Shown: one piece after another, positions 36,697 through 48,879 of the stretch
How the letters are laid out: every line of letters starts with the position of its first letter
Numbering within the stretch: position 1 is the first letter of the stretch
Assembly (NCBI GenBank): GCA_007922225.1
Contig: ML679959.1
Coordinates: 20,965,230-21,029,229, forward strand
Direction: 5' to 3'
DNA: 64,000 bases
Source: Emydura subglobosa
Lineage: Eukaryota > Chordata > Testudines > Chelidae
Made by a program: the position numbers and the translations under genes
Notes under the pieces: model-generated
The model's database searches: none
Seen by the model: only the letters and a program-made list of their open reading frames with translations
Told to the model about the DNA's origin: nothing

Positions 36697-36846
36697 GACA
36701 AAGTGGATGAGGTAATAATATCTTTTATTGGACCAACTTCTGTTGGTGAAGAAGAGCTGAAGAAGAGCTCTGTGTAAGCTCAGAAGTTTGTCTCTCTCAC
36801 CAACAGAATCTGGTCTAGTAAAAGATGTTACCTTATCCACCTTGTC
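36697..36846. mobile_element. Foldback MITE with ~50-bp inverted arms, 150 bp
   Basis: The left arm starts GACAAAGTGGATGAGGTAAT and continues ATCTTTTATTGGACC...CTGTTGGTGA. The right arm, read on the other strand, starts GACAAGGTGGATAAGGTAAC and continues ATCTTTTACTAGACC...CTGTTGGTGA. Together they form a long imperfect hairpin over a loop rich in GAAGAGCT. No coding capacity. I recall this arm sequence as a widespread amniote interspersed repeat, but the hairpin itself is directly seen. Confidence 0.8.
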
Positions 36847-37151
36847 AGTCTGGGCTTCAATCATCTTGATATGTGCAGGCAATGAAATGGACAGGAGGGC
36901 ACCTGCTTCTGAAGTATTTATGAACCCCACAATTTAAAACTCCCTGCTATTAGCAGATATCTGGTCCAATAAATATCGGCCCAAAGCTCAGAACAGACAC
37001 CTGCCATTTGTAATAATAGCAGCTATCCAGCCTAAAAATTAAGTGCCACCATCTCTGTATTCCACTCACTGAATTGTGCTGTCTCCTGATATGCCCTTGT
37101 AATGGGGCATCTTGCTCCCAACATAGGTTATTGCCAACAAGAGGATCACAT
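36847..37151. other. No recognisable feature
   Basis: Unique-looking sequence. A short - strand frame 36950-37195 has no domain. Confidence 0.35.
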
Positions 37152-37224
37152 GGGTGAAATCCTGGCCCTCTCAAAGTCAGTGGCAAAATTCCCATTGACT
37201 TTAATGGGGTCAGGATTTTACCCT
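37152..37224. repeat. Palindromic foldback repeat, 73 bp
   Basis: The left arm GGGTGAAATCCTGGCCCT and the right arm GGGGTCAGGATTTTACCCT are inverted copies around CCCATTGACTTTAATGGG. Same family as 4251-4314. Confidence 0.7.
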
Positions 37225-37750
37225 ATCAGTTTTGACCTGTGGAGAGGCCTAAACTCCACAAGTCTTCACAGTGGCCAGATCTATCCCTGTTGAGTCCCTG
37301 TACTTCCCTAGAGCTCCTGCCACTAAACAAGGGCGTACCATGGTTTCCCTGACAGTAGGCGAGTCTATATAAATTGATGCGGCCCATGGGAAACAATATG
37401 GCAGACAGTGGCTGACCACTGCTCCAAACCATTAGAATTTGATCCCAGCTGGGTGGGGGGAAGAAGGAACATGCTACACAGCCAGCGTTCTCCCTTACGA
37501 GTTTCTCTCCCATCAATCCAGATCCAGGTTCCTGATATGAACTAAACAATATCATGACTAACTGTCTTTCATAGCAGCTTGGCACATTTCTGTTTTCAAT
37601 ATTTTTTTTTCTGATGATACCTTCACTTAGCCCTGTTCTGTGTGGGAAAGTCAGTGATGGGGAGATGTCTGGGGATTAGGTGTTTTATGTGCTGCCTGCT
37701 ATACGGTGACTTTGCAACCTTCTTATTACTCATCTGGTTAGTGGCTGTTC
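37225..37750. other. No recognisable gene
   Basis: Overlaps a 119-codon - strand frame (37226-37585) with no recognisable domain. Nothing else. Confidence 0.35.
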
Positions 37751-37751
37751 C

Positions 37752-37777
37752 TGTGTGTGTGTGTGTGTGTGTGTGTA
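37752..37777. repeat. (GT)n microsatellite
   Basis: About 13 uninterrupted TG units followed by ATAG. Confidence 0.95.
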
Positions 37778-39541
37778 TAGATTCCTTCCTTCCAGGATCA
37801 CATAAGGACATTCGGAATCTGCTTAGAACTTGATAGTCTAGAGGCAGCCAAATGCCCCAGATTTTTACCAGCACCAGCATTATACAATTAGGAGCAGGAA
37901 TGGACAGAAGCAGCACATTTTGGATCCAGATTGCAAACATCCTAAGGCTTCCAGGTGTTAGGATTCTGCTGAGGCCCTTTATAAAGATGAGCCCCATTTT
38001 CATCATTTTGGCTAGTTCCCATATTCCTGTCATGTTTTATCATATAGAGTTTAGGGTGGCTCGGGGCAGGTTTCCATATCCAGGCACTGAGACTCTGTTA
38101 ACAAAAGTTTGGATTGGCTGGTGTAATATATTTGCCAGTGGTCACGTGTACCACTCCCTTCCATTGGATGGAATCAGAACTTCTCAAACACGTGTCATCA
38201 TAGCCCCTAGATTGCTACTAACAAATGAAGAGTCTTCTTTAGCTCACATGATACGAATCTGTGCTTTTGGGGCAGTAGGATCTGTGTTCTGTCCATATTC
38301 CTCTATGGCATTTCGAATGGTCACAATGTGGAGCATGACGGTCACAGGAGCCATAGTAATTCAGATAAACGAGAGGAAGTAAAGTACACGTTGGTTATAG
38401 AGCAAAAACAACGAGAGTCCTGTAGTATTGGTTATAGAGCAGAAGTTGCTAAATTCTGATTCCATTCATGACCTGGAAGTCCATGCAGCCACAGTATTGG
38501 GCACAACAGAATATTTAAGCCTACATGGCCATTAATTTGTTGCACGAGGTTTCTGTGAGGTAGCTGTTGCTCTTAATATTTCTTACGGCAGCAGAGAGCA
38601 GGGAAGCCTGCATCACAGGAGCCGGGTGGACTGAATCACACTCCAGAAGCCACGGGGGTGATCACCCTCACAATCATCAACAACCAAGGGAGTCCCAAAG
38701 TTGGTCCTCCTAGCCCTGGCTCTTCACAGCGCAAGTCACTGCTATAATCCCCTAGTCCAGGCCAATAGCTAAGCATCTATTTTATGAAGACATACTGTTC
38801 AGTGGCCACTTGTGAAGGATGGTTCATTAACAGCACTCTACAGCTGGATGCCCTATAAAATAAATGAGACCAATAATACCAGAGAATATATTTCACCGTT
38901 GCTGCAGTAACGCTTCCATTTTACAGCATCTTCTCTGACTGGTAATAAATATCTCAGAGCTATCCTAGGAGCTCATTGGGCTCAGCTGGGTAGCCCCGCT
39001 GCAGCCGGGGGGTGCTTACTCCCGCCAGGAGCCCCAGTGGGGACAAGTACTCCATGGGGGAGTGAGGGCTCTGCACTGACGTTCCTAGGAGGCTAGTGCA
39101 GCTGGAGCTAAGCTGACAGACAGTGTACCCTGCACGCCCAGGCCTGGAACTCACTCCCGCCCCGCGATAAAGGCTTTCTGTGGGCACAGAAAGCTGCATG
39201 GCTTTATTTCTGCATGGGAAATCTGACAAAACATGAACCTCTGAGGTGCTCGGGCCCTTGAGCCTCGGTGGAGTTACGGCCTAGTCTGGCCTGCATGGAG
39301 CTCAGGCTGCCTTTTAAGACACAGGCGCAGCAGCAGCAGCAGTCAGACATTCTGCCCATCCCCCAGCACAACCTTGAGAACTCATTTTTGCATGGCTGGC
39401 CACATCGCCTGCAATAGCTTGATTCCACCCCACCCCCCTCTCCTTTGCTCAGTCATTCAGACTTGGAAAGTCAATAACAAGCTGACATCATCAGTGGTTT
39501 GTGTATTATTACACTGCTACTTTCAAAAATACCGACAACTC
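37778..39541. other. No recognisable gene; longest unexplained open frame lies here
   Basis: A 176-codon + frame (37852-38382) and an opposing 136-codon - frame (37623-38033) overlap. The + product has hydrophobic stretches (for example FIKMSPIFIILASSHIPVMF), but I see no known family, no splice-bounded structure and no neighbouring promoter. 38960-39320 is more G+C-rich, with GCAGCAGCAGCAGCAG-like triplets near 39325-39340. Confidence 0.3.
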
Positions 39542-39700
39542 TCTAAGAGAGGAGCAATCCCAGCCTGCTACCGGGAGAGCCTAAGAGAGGGGCACTACCT
39601 GCTTGCCTGCCTACTGTAGGGAGAGTCTTTTTGCCTGATACTGGGTGTTCCTAAGACAGGGGCCCTTCCCTGCCTGCCTACTGGGGGGAGCCTTTAGGGC
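39542..39700. repeat. Degenerate minisatellite, about 2-3 units
   Basis: CTAAGAGAGGAGCAATCCC, CTAAGAGAGGGGCACTACC and CTAAGACAGGGGCCCTTCC begin successive units. Each is followed by GCCTGC and CTAC(T)G(G)GGGAG-type text. Units are of unequal length (about 38 and 71 bp), so it is an old, eroded tandem array. Confidence 0.6.
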
Positions 39701-41175
39701 AGAGGGTTTTCGCCTCCTCACGAGACCTCTGCACAGGTTCCACAGCAGCCTCCAGCACCAAGGGTTTGTGGGGGGGCAGGTCAGAGACCCAGAGGAGTTT
39801 GGGGACGGATCATGCCTGGGAGAAGACAGGCAGTGCGGGTCGGCTCTCTGGTGAGATGTGAGTCACGAGAGCCACTGACGCTGGGACACGCTTTGGGCTG
39901 CCCTCGATTGCACCAGGAGCTCCCAGCTGCCCCAGAACAGGGGAGACACAAGCCATCCCCTCTCCATCCCAGCACCCACATAGGGATGAATCTATAGGGG
40001 GAGAGCCTCAGGTGCAAATTCACATCCCTGCCTTAATGTTAGGGTTGCCACAGGGACTGAGAGGGGAGGTAGTTAGCATCTGCCTGATTCCAGGACTGTG
40101 GGGACTGGCACAGCGACCAGCACAGGCCAGGGCAGCCCTGAGGACTGCCCTAACTGGTACTCCCCACTCTCCATGTCCAGCACCATGGAATCAGTGGGGG
40201 ACAGGACAGTCTTGGCCACACCTCCATTTACCATCTAGCCTGGTACCACCACACCCCGGAATATCCTCTATATCCAGAGCTTCTGTGGGGACAGTAGACA
40301 TGGCCGAGCTGACCTCATGCACCAGTGTCACTGTCACCAGACAAAGATTTGCCCCCAAATAAGGGGCCAGAAATTCCCTGACTGAGGTTATGATTGTCAC
40401 TACGAGTGGAGGGGAACCTGGTCAGGCTGATCCGAGATCCGTTGTAGAGATGTTGGAGTCACATTCTGCTTTTAAAGGAAATAGACCAATAGAGGAAATA
40501 AATACCATTAAAACATTTGTTTAAACAAAGAACAAAAAATTGATCTAGCTTCTGCTTTTATGTGCAAATTGTTAAAGGAACAGCATTTGCTGTGTTCAAG
40601 TCTAAGTGGCTTGGTATAAATAGATTCTGTTTGATTCTGTTTAGTTTCTTATTCTACTCCTATCACTGTGGTATCTGAATGCCTGAGAGCTACGTACCAT
40701 GGCTCTCTCCCACACTCTGTACATATTCAGCATTCATAACAGCAGGGATTTTAGTGAAGATTGAGAGACTACTTTTTCATTTTTTATTCACTCAGTTTTC
40801 TCAGAAAAACTGATTGTGTATGTGTGGGTAGAAAACCTTTACACAATGCTACTGTGTCGTCTATCTGTTATACCTGCTGCTGCTGATGATGATGTTTGGG
40901 GAGGGAGGAGAGGGGAATAAAGGTTTTATCAGCAGGCACCCACACATACCACACACAAGATAGAGAATATTATAAAATTAATGGATCTTCTTCATAATTC
41001 ATAGCTTGCTAGTGGAAAAAAAAGCAGAATAGCTTGGTGTCATATGTCAAGAATCTATAATTCATGGTTCTGAGATCACACAACTACCATACATTGTGAT
41101 CTTCACTCCCAGATGTTTGTAATTAATCTGCTAAAAGAGAAACAATGGCAATAATCCAGAAGGGACAATAAATAA
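39701..41175. other. No recognisable gene
   Basis: 39.7-40.4 kb is relatively G+C-rich with overlapping frames on both strands (up to 116 codons) and no domain. 40.4-41.17 kb is AT-rich and featureless. Confidence 0.35.
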
Positions 41176-41245
41176 GAACCAGATTTTGCCACCCGTAGTC
41201 ATTTTGGATGGTAATTTACTTTAGGAGTAGTCCTGTTAAAGTCCT
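41176..41245. repeat. Foldback-type repeat fragment
   Basis: GAACCAGATTTTGCCACCC followed by TAGGAGTAGTCCTGTTAAAG recalls the left half of a palindromic repeat with a TAGTCCCATTGAAGTC core. The right arm is not preserved. Confidence 0.4.
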
Positions 41246-42360
41246 ACTGAAAACATTAGAATTAGTCAAGGAATACAGCACTATGACATTGCAGGAATAA
41301 GATCTCTATGTCTCGGGCTCCAAAAACACAGACATCCCCTATTACTTCAGCTAAGGAAAAATCTACATTAGCTGTTAGTAGCATGTAAAGTCTTCAGGAC
41401 AAAGAGATGCCTTCTTATGTGCCCAGCACATTTTGGGTGTTACTACAATATAAATAAATAAATGATAACGGGGTCTATGGCACACCTGATGAGCGGTTTT
41501 GATTTTATGGTACAGAGGGAAAGTGGCACATATATACTCAAGACAGCTTGCTACAACATGCATGCACACACACAAATAGGTAGTTCTCACACTTCACTCA
41601 ACAGAGGGCAAGATGTAACAAGATGACCTTAATCTGGAGAAGCATGGGCCATAATAAGGGGAAACAGAATACTCTGAAGAGACCCTAGTGATCCGGGGGG
41701 GAATGAACTGAGGTCTCTTCCTAATTGGAAACAGTGAGTTGTTTCCCCTCCTCCCCCCCTCGCATTCCCTACTTTCATCTTTGTGAAGATAAAGGTGGAA
41801 ACTGTGACAGCAGCTTAAAAATACCCTGCAGTTTCTTGCAATAGCCCAGCCATCCACATTAGTTTTCAAATGATGCAGCAAAACCCAGGAAGACTGTGAG
41901 GCAAATAAACAGAAAACAATATGATTTGGATCTTGTGGGGAAAAAGAAAAAGAAACCATTCCTAACCACCTTGCAGACTGTACAATGTTGGGACTTAACC
42001 AAAAGGATGGGTGCCAGGCACATTGCAAAAGCCTGCATATCACTGGTATCATAATTAAATCATTTAAATTTGATGTATATAAGTCACAAACTAGATTCCC
42101 GCTTTATTTGAGATCCCAGTGATTCCAGTAACAAGCTCAGGCTCTGATCACAAGAAGGTTTGATAGAGCTGTCCAAGAAGGCCTCGGCATCAGGCTCCTT
42201 TGCTCTCTTTAGTCCATTATGAGTCCCATAAAAATATAATTGGCTTAGTTTGACTGGTCTCATTTTTTGGATTCAGTTCCTCCCATCAATGTGACTTTAA
42301 GTTGTGTTGCGAGGATCCATTTTTATTTACTTATTCTCCAAGATCATTAGCCTTGTTGAG
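41246..42360. other. No recognisable gene
   Basis: A 152-codon - strand frame (41594-42052) has no recognisable domain or homology I can name. Otherwise featureless. Confidence 0.3.
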
Positions 42361-42480
42361 GGAATGGTTTTGTGGTGAAGATGCAGAACTTGGAGTCAGG
42401 CTGACAGGGTCTGGGTGACAGGTTGTCTCATCTCTGACACTTGTACAAAATGGGCACCGGGAACATTACCCTTCCCACCT
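42361..42480 (+). repeat. MIR-type SINE fragment (head)
   Basis: GAATGGTTTTGTGGTGAAGA, then CTTGGAGTCAGGCTGACAGG, then CTCATCTCTGACACTTG resemble a MIR head and early core. The central core appears replaced or deleted. Confidence 0.5.
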
Positions 42481-42794
42481 GGACACATATAAATAACAAC
42501 GTGAGGTGCAAGACAATGAAGCATGATGCTCATGGGTTCTGCCTCCTGCTCCACCAATCACCTACTGCACGGCCATGCACGGTCACTTAGAGTAGGACAA
42601 CATTTTCAGATGTCAGTGCCTAAGGTAGTGGCTTGATTTTCAAAGATGCTGAGCACTGCAGCTCCCAGTAACTCCAGCTAGCATTTTGGGTGCTCAGCAG
42701 CTCAGGAAATTGGGACAGCATCCACATTTAGACACACTAAATAAGAGGCCTGATTTTCCGAGGTGCTGAGAACCTGAAGCTCCTATTGAAGTCA

Positions 42795-42890
42795 GTTTTG
42801 GCCTTAACTTGCCCAGGCACCAGTTTACACATCTGTAAAAAATGCATGACTATACTCCCCCACCTCAATGAGGTACTGTAAAGCCAAATT
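42795..42890 (+). repeat. MIR-type SINE core/tail fragment
   Basis: AACTTGCCCAGGCACCAGTT, then ACATCTGTAAAAAATGCATG and CACCTCAATGAGGTACTGTA follow the MIR core-to-tail order. Confidence 0.5.
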
Positions 42891-44699
42891 CTCCATTATT
42901 TGCAATGCCCCTTGAGCTTCTCAGAAGGAAGATCCTGAAGAAGTGTGCAGTATTATTAATCTACATTGCATTTGTTTTACATAGCATTCTCCTACGGTAG
43001 AAATTGTCCATCCAGTCTCGTAACCTGTCTGACAGGAGAGAGGCCACTTGATTCATGGGAAGGCCTAAAACTGCCATAACACACTTAGCAGTTTCTATGC
43101 AATATTACACTGAAGAAAATTTCATATAGAGCCCCATTATAACCCCACGGAGGGACAGACAGATGTAGAAGCAGCAATTCAGATAATAAGTATTTAACAA
43201 AATCCTTTGTTGGTCTCTAACCTGGCAGACATATTGCAGACTAAATCTGACTTATATTTACCCCATAGCTTCGTGTCATGAACTGTTGGATTTATATAGG
43301 GGAACTGTGGTGCGTTGCACTCACCTGTTGGGCGCCCTCTTGCCAGCAATAGCATTGGCAGTGACAAGTAAAGAACCGACCACCCATCCAGGGCTTTGAA
43401 ATGTTCATAACCCCCCAAAAAGGGAAACAGCAAGCAGAAAAAACTAATCTCTCAGTTTATAAATAACCAGTGAAGTGGCAGAACATTTCCCCTTCCAGCA
43501 CTACACGTTACCTAACACATCAGCTGGTAGAGTTTGGGATGGAATTGCTGCCCACAGAGCACTGCAATACAAGCTAATCAAAACAGCACACAGGACAGCA
43601 AACGAGCATTCATGCTCCAAACGTAAACAAGGCACAGCCTCCTCCCCCGCCGTTCGAATGTAATCACCCACACATCCCGTGGGGACGGAACAGCCCACTG
43701 CATGAGATTATCCAAGCCAAATCAAAGAAAAGCAGACGTGTGTCTGAGGGAAGGTATGGAAACACCAACAAGAAGTTCAGCTTTCACATTTTCTCAGGAG
43801 CCAGATATATTAAAAGCTCAGATCCTTTCCCTTACCCCGGCTGTGTGTTGTGATGTAACATCCCTATGCCACAGTCTTTGTTTTTTTCTAGAGTGATGGA
43901 GCTCAGAATCCACACTGCTCTTTAGAATTTCTCCCTTTGCACACTGTCTCTGCTCCACAGCTAATAGCATAAGAGAATGTACAGTATTCATGGTAGAAAC
44001 CATCTCTTATTTTTAACAGCCTGTCAAAAATATTGTAGTATCCCCAATAACAAATAACTGTACCTAGGTTATGATTCCTCGATTTACTGTAAAACGTTCC
44101 AAGGAGTGGTCAGAGATAAGTCACTGGTTTCAGAAAATTACATGACCTTTGATGTACTGAATTTATGGGGTACTGGCTATTGAACTCTATGAGACGTCTA
44201 CATGATAACCTGTTGGGGAAATAGCCATTAATATGCTAGAAGGCTAAGTGAAGATGTTTACTCAGATGCACCAAGGGGGACAGGGTGGAGACCCTTTGCC
44301 CAGATTAAAGGTCTTCCAGTCCCTGCCCTGGAGATCTTACAAAGTATTATAAAAAATATTGTAAGTGAGAAATTGTCTCCTGAAGTAAAGAATGAGGTAA
44401 TATTCAACATGCTAAAGGAAAGCTTTAGTAGGTGGCCTCAGAGATCTATCAACAGTGGGTGTGGATTCCACAGGAGACTCAGGCCCTAAGATCCAGAGAG
44501 CTCATGTTCCATTGCAGCTGCCCACGACCCACCCTGGGGTGTCATATAACAGGGATTTGCACTGGGTGGAGCTAATAAATTTGGGATGAGCTTCCCTGGT
44601 TGGGGGCAGTGTGTAACTCACTCAGTGCACTGCTCTGTCTCTCCCTTGTGGTGGCTCGATCACATACAAGAGCCAAGGAGCCTGCTACAGCCTTGCTTA
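42891..44699. other. No recognisable gene
   Basis: Short frames on both strands without domains (43194-43433, 43475-43698). Nothing supported. Confidence 0.35.
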
Positions 44700-44785
44700 G
44701 CAGAGCTGTGTCTGTTAGCTGAGCTCATGCTTTCAGATCCAGAGGTCACAGATTCAATCCCTCCTGCCAACCATACACTCAAGGG
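44700..44785 (+). repeat. tRNA-derived SINE fragment
   Basis: TGTTAGCTGAGCTCATGC, then ATCCAGAGGTCACAGATTC and CAATCCCTCCTGCCAA look like the anticodon-to-T arm of a tRNA-derived SINE. The B box is near 44749 (CAGATTCAATCC). It is not a functional tRNA by inspection. Confidence 0.5.
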
Positions 44786-46279
44786 AGCAGTACAACATAC
44801 ATAAGGATATACTACTTATGAAACAGCAGGACAAAGCAATTGACATCTTTCTGCTATTGACAGAAAGAGGAACACAATGCACCCATCCCGTTACACGACA
44901 CACAAACACAAATGGACTTCCTTAGAAGTAAGATGATCACCTTGCTTAATCTGTGGATTGCAAATGAAGTCAGGTCATAACTAGCTATATTCTGGGAATT
45001 TTTTTCTCCCTATGTTACATCCCAAGTCAAAGTTCTCTGTAGTTAAGATGCTTGAAGTTTGTGCCATAGGCTGTTTTCTTGGAGACAAGCACCATGAGAC
45101 ATCCCTCAGCGAAAGAATCAGACTTCAAAGGAGGAGGAAGCAGGAAAGGTAGAACAGTCTCAGCTACTCAGGCAAAGGAAAGGGAAGTGAGGGGGAGGCC
45201 ACTCTCCCCAAAAGGGGAGGAGTTCAGGCAAAGACTAGTGGGGGCCCAGGCAAGATCCCAAAGACCTAAGAACAGCAGGCATGGTTATGCCACCTAAACT
45301 TGGTTTCAGATCAGTAGGGTGGAATGTGTAATAGTCACAGGCCAACACATGCATGTACGGCTTTAAGACTTATTCTGCTTTATACTGGCATGCATCTATT
45401 GACTTCAGAGGGGTTACTACTGATTTACGTCACGGCAAAGATGAGGGGAATCAGACACCTCAGTGCCAAGTGTCTGGTTATAATGAAGTTAAATAAGGAA
45501 ATGACAGATTTTCTAAAAATTACTGTGGATTTATCCTTGGCCACTTTCAAAAGCATCTATTTTTGATTTTCAGTGACAGGGCTAATTATAAGTACAAATG
45601 TGCCCAGAAACTTTATTACCTTCCTCCTTTGTTGGTAAACACAACATCAAGTCTGAAAGGTTTTGTAACGTTCAGTGGATCTACAATCTCTGTAATTCAT
45701 TTTGCTGTGCACTCATCCAGGTCTCTGGGATCATTCCTCTCGGGGACACCCAGTAATCTGATATCATTCCACTTCCACCCACTCTTATTGTTATCTCACA
45801 TAAACTATTGGGCTTTGGTTTATTTGATCATTTCTTCAAAAATCCTTCTGTCCCCAGAGTTCCCATTTTCTTTCCAAGCCTTTGATCTTTAGCCAGACTC
45901 CTCAGATGTTATCCACAGAAGATACTGACTCTTGTAGAATCTAACCTCTGAGCAAACAATTGATTATTAAGCGTGATACTCTTTGCCATTGTTTGATGCA
46001 TGTCCCAAATTGCTGAGATGGAACAGCACCTTTGTTATACATCTGATTTCTCTAGCTTTGAGAACCCATATTCATTTATAAAATTGGGGGGTGGGAGCGG
46101 GAAGGCTGTGTCCACTTTTCTATGTTGTAGTGCTTCACTCCTCCATTAACACAGATGTGTAGCTAGCAATTCACCGTTCCCTCATATGTAACCCACTGGT
46201 AAGTGTGTATCCACGTCCCTCTTTGTGCCTAGTCTGCAGAGGATATGAGTTTGTTATAGTCCCAGCTAAAAAGGCGTGT
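44786..46279. other. No recognisable gene
   Basis: A 109-codon + frame (45563-45892) and shorter ones show no domain. Nothing supported. Confidence 0.35.
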
Positions 46280-46345
46280 CTCTTTAGCTCAAGGTGTAGC
46301 AGCAAATGCATTCGGCTCTAGAGATCCCTGCTTCCATCACTGGTG
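46280..46345 (+). repeat. tRNA-derived SINE fragment, degraded
   Basis: CTCTTTAGCTCAAGGTGTAG fits an A-box region, and CTCTAGAGATCCCTGCTTCC is a degraded B-box side. Similar in layout to 44700-44785. Confidence 0.45.
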
Positions 46346-47440
46346 TGTTGATCAAAAGGGTTGCGACATTGTCCTTACCCTTAGCAAACAGTAGGTATGC
46401 TATTGCACATAATCTGATCCTACCCTCCTGCAATAAGAGCCATTGGAGAACCAGGAAACTCCATGAAGATCACATTGTAAATTATTTTTTAATGCTACCC
46501 TCAGGCAGGTGTATGGTCTTGGGAGGGAAGACCTGATGTGGTCTCCACAGGGTTCCATGGGAAAAGCAAGATACGGATCTGCATCGTGCCAGCTTCTCTC
46601 TAGCCATGACTTATCCTGCCTCTCGAGCCACACTGCCATTGGTTCATCTCACAAAGCACAGGGTAGAAGTGATGTAGCTTGGACCAGCATTAAGTCCCGC
46701 AGAGAAAGCTGAGCTCAAAGGGGAGGATGCCATGGAGAGTGGCCGTTCCTCTGGTCCCCCTCTTCTCAGTTGGGAAAACCCCCAACCCTCAGGCCTTGGG
46801 GAGGGAGATCTTCTACAGGCTTAGGGTGAGGAGAAAACAGCTTTTGGGTCATTGCTCCCGCATTCTGTGCCCAGTTTTGCAGGCTTCTGCTCTCCTCTAC
46901 TGGTGTTAATGGAAGGTAGCACATGGCACTTACCCAGCAGGTGAAGCTAGAGAGACCAAGATGTGCTAATAAAAAGTCTGAAGAACATAATAAATCTACT
47001 AGTCTGCATAAGAAAAGCTGCCCCCAAGAGAAATTACTGATTGTAGGCATGGTTTAGCTGGAATATGTCTGCTTCCCAGGCAGCAACCAATGCAGCAAAT
47101 TGATCATTTCTTATTCATAAACTGCTGGGTTGCTTTTTTTACATTGGCTTCTGCACAGAAATGAGACTCTAGCTAGTGAAGGAAACCAAACCTAACCAAC
47201 CCAACCAAACAAAATAGAAACTGACTTGAAAATGAAAACACCAGACCTTCAACGGGGCTTTGCTTTAACTTAAAAGTACAAGGTTTATTAAAACTATACA
47301 AATCTGCTGCTGTAGCTGCTGGATTTTCACCAGCAGTGAATGGAAGATAACCTTTAAGTGGTTGAAGGAGAAGAATAATCCCTGCTGGGCTGACACTGTT
47401 GATTAATGTCAGAGCAGTCGGTTGAGACTCAGGGACACTC
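46346..47440. other. No recognisable gene
   Basis: Overlapping short frames on both strands (46400-47050). Nothing recognised. Confidence 0.35.
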
Positions 47441-47444
47441 CATC

Positions 47445-47545
47445 CCTCTGTGACCATAGGCAAGTCACTTCTCCTCTCCGTGCCTCTCTTTACCAAGTTG
47501 TAAATGAGGAAAATAATTCTGATCTACTGTATCACAGGGAGTGCA
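47445..47545 (+). repeat. MIR-type SINE core fragment
   Basis: CTGTGACCATAGGCAAGTCA, then CTCTCCGTGCCTCTCTTTAC, then AATGAGGAAAATAATTCTGA is the MIR core in + orientation. Confidence 0.7.
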
Positions 47546-48879
47546 GTGTCAATGAACATATTGAAGCCCTTGGAGATATTCAACGAGGGTCTGATCCAAT
47601 GTTCATGGAAATTGTTGGGAGCATTCCCATTGTTTTTGGATTAGGTCCGAAGTGCAAAATATTGGATAGAATCATTCCTGCAGATCCTTCTGAGGAGGAG
47701 ATTCTCAACGCATGGTCCCCCTTCCCATGAGGAAGTGGTTGGGGTTAAATCACCTCTGCAGAACCATTGTTCCCCCGTACCTGTTGTGTCTATGGAGGAT
47801 GAGGGGGTGGACATTGGGAATGGGGGAAGGTGAAGGAGGGAAAAGAAGGGCAAAGCAAGGAGATGCATGTTGCTCTGCTTCTGGTCCCATGGAACTTAAG
47901 CAGCCATATCTTTTCCTTGGATCGTCCACCCTAGGTCTCAAGCCCAGCTGAGGACAACAGGGGACCCTGATAGCATGGCTTTCTAGAAATCATGCTGCAA
48001 GGAATCAAGAGAGAGGGGGCATCAGGGGAACAGAGCTGTTGCAGAACCTGGGAGATCTGCCAGATTGGGATGGGGCCTGCAGTCTACTTCACAAGATAGG
48101 AATAACACCTCCTACCCCCTTTGCATGACTAGGAAGAAATCTCCATGAGGGGGTCCTTATAGCGAGTTCTTCTTTCACTAGATGACTTGGCATGTTATTA
48201 CACTTGCTTTTTAAGGGATTCTTTCTGTATCTGGAGCTGTGGAAAAAAAATTTCAGCCTCACCTCCAAAAGTGGCAAGAAAAGAAACGGTCTTTTTGCAG
48301 CCCGTGATGACCAATAGCAGCATTTGTATGTATGGGTCAGAGCGTATGCAGATAACTATAAAGGAAAAGACTAGAATCCTCCCCTATGTAGAACATCGCA
48401 CTGCTGGCTGTCATGGAGCTTTATCCCAAGAAGTCATAAGCCAAGTGTTTTCTATTGACTGAATACCGACAATGTGGCTGGTGTAGTATGGAGGACAGGT
48501 AGTCCTTATCTCAGGGTGGAAAGTGCAGTATGATGGTGATTCATCTTTGGATGCTGCTGGAGGGGTGTTGGCAACCATGGTCTGGTCCATAAAGCAAATA
48601 CGGTGTTTTCAGTCTATCCTCTGATTTTCTGGATGAATTTTTTTCCGGACAGACAATTGTCACTAGTGCATATGTAAAGGGAAAAATACTTGGTGTTTTA
48701 TTCTGCAAAGATGGGGAAAATTGCTCAGTAAAACTGGCAAGAATTCCCCCATCTGAGGGATATTCAAGAAAAGCCATAATTTTGCCCAGATGCTGGAATA
48801 TCTTCGTATTTACCACAAAGATATCTCTTTCTCCACCCCCCAATCCCTGCCATATCAGCTTTTCACATATCAGGTCTTA
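47546..48879. other. No recognisable gene
   Basis: Frames up to about 100 codons on both strands (48541-48843 minus, 48187-48462 plus), no domain. Nothing supported. Confidence 0.35.

Noticed and set aside
41594..42052. 152-codon - frame
   Set aside because: Not recognisable as any family and no supporting context. Retained only as an open stretch.
44700..44785. Possible tRNA gene
   Set aside because: Only the T-arm side resembles a tRNA. Read as a SINE fragment.
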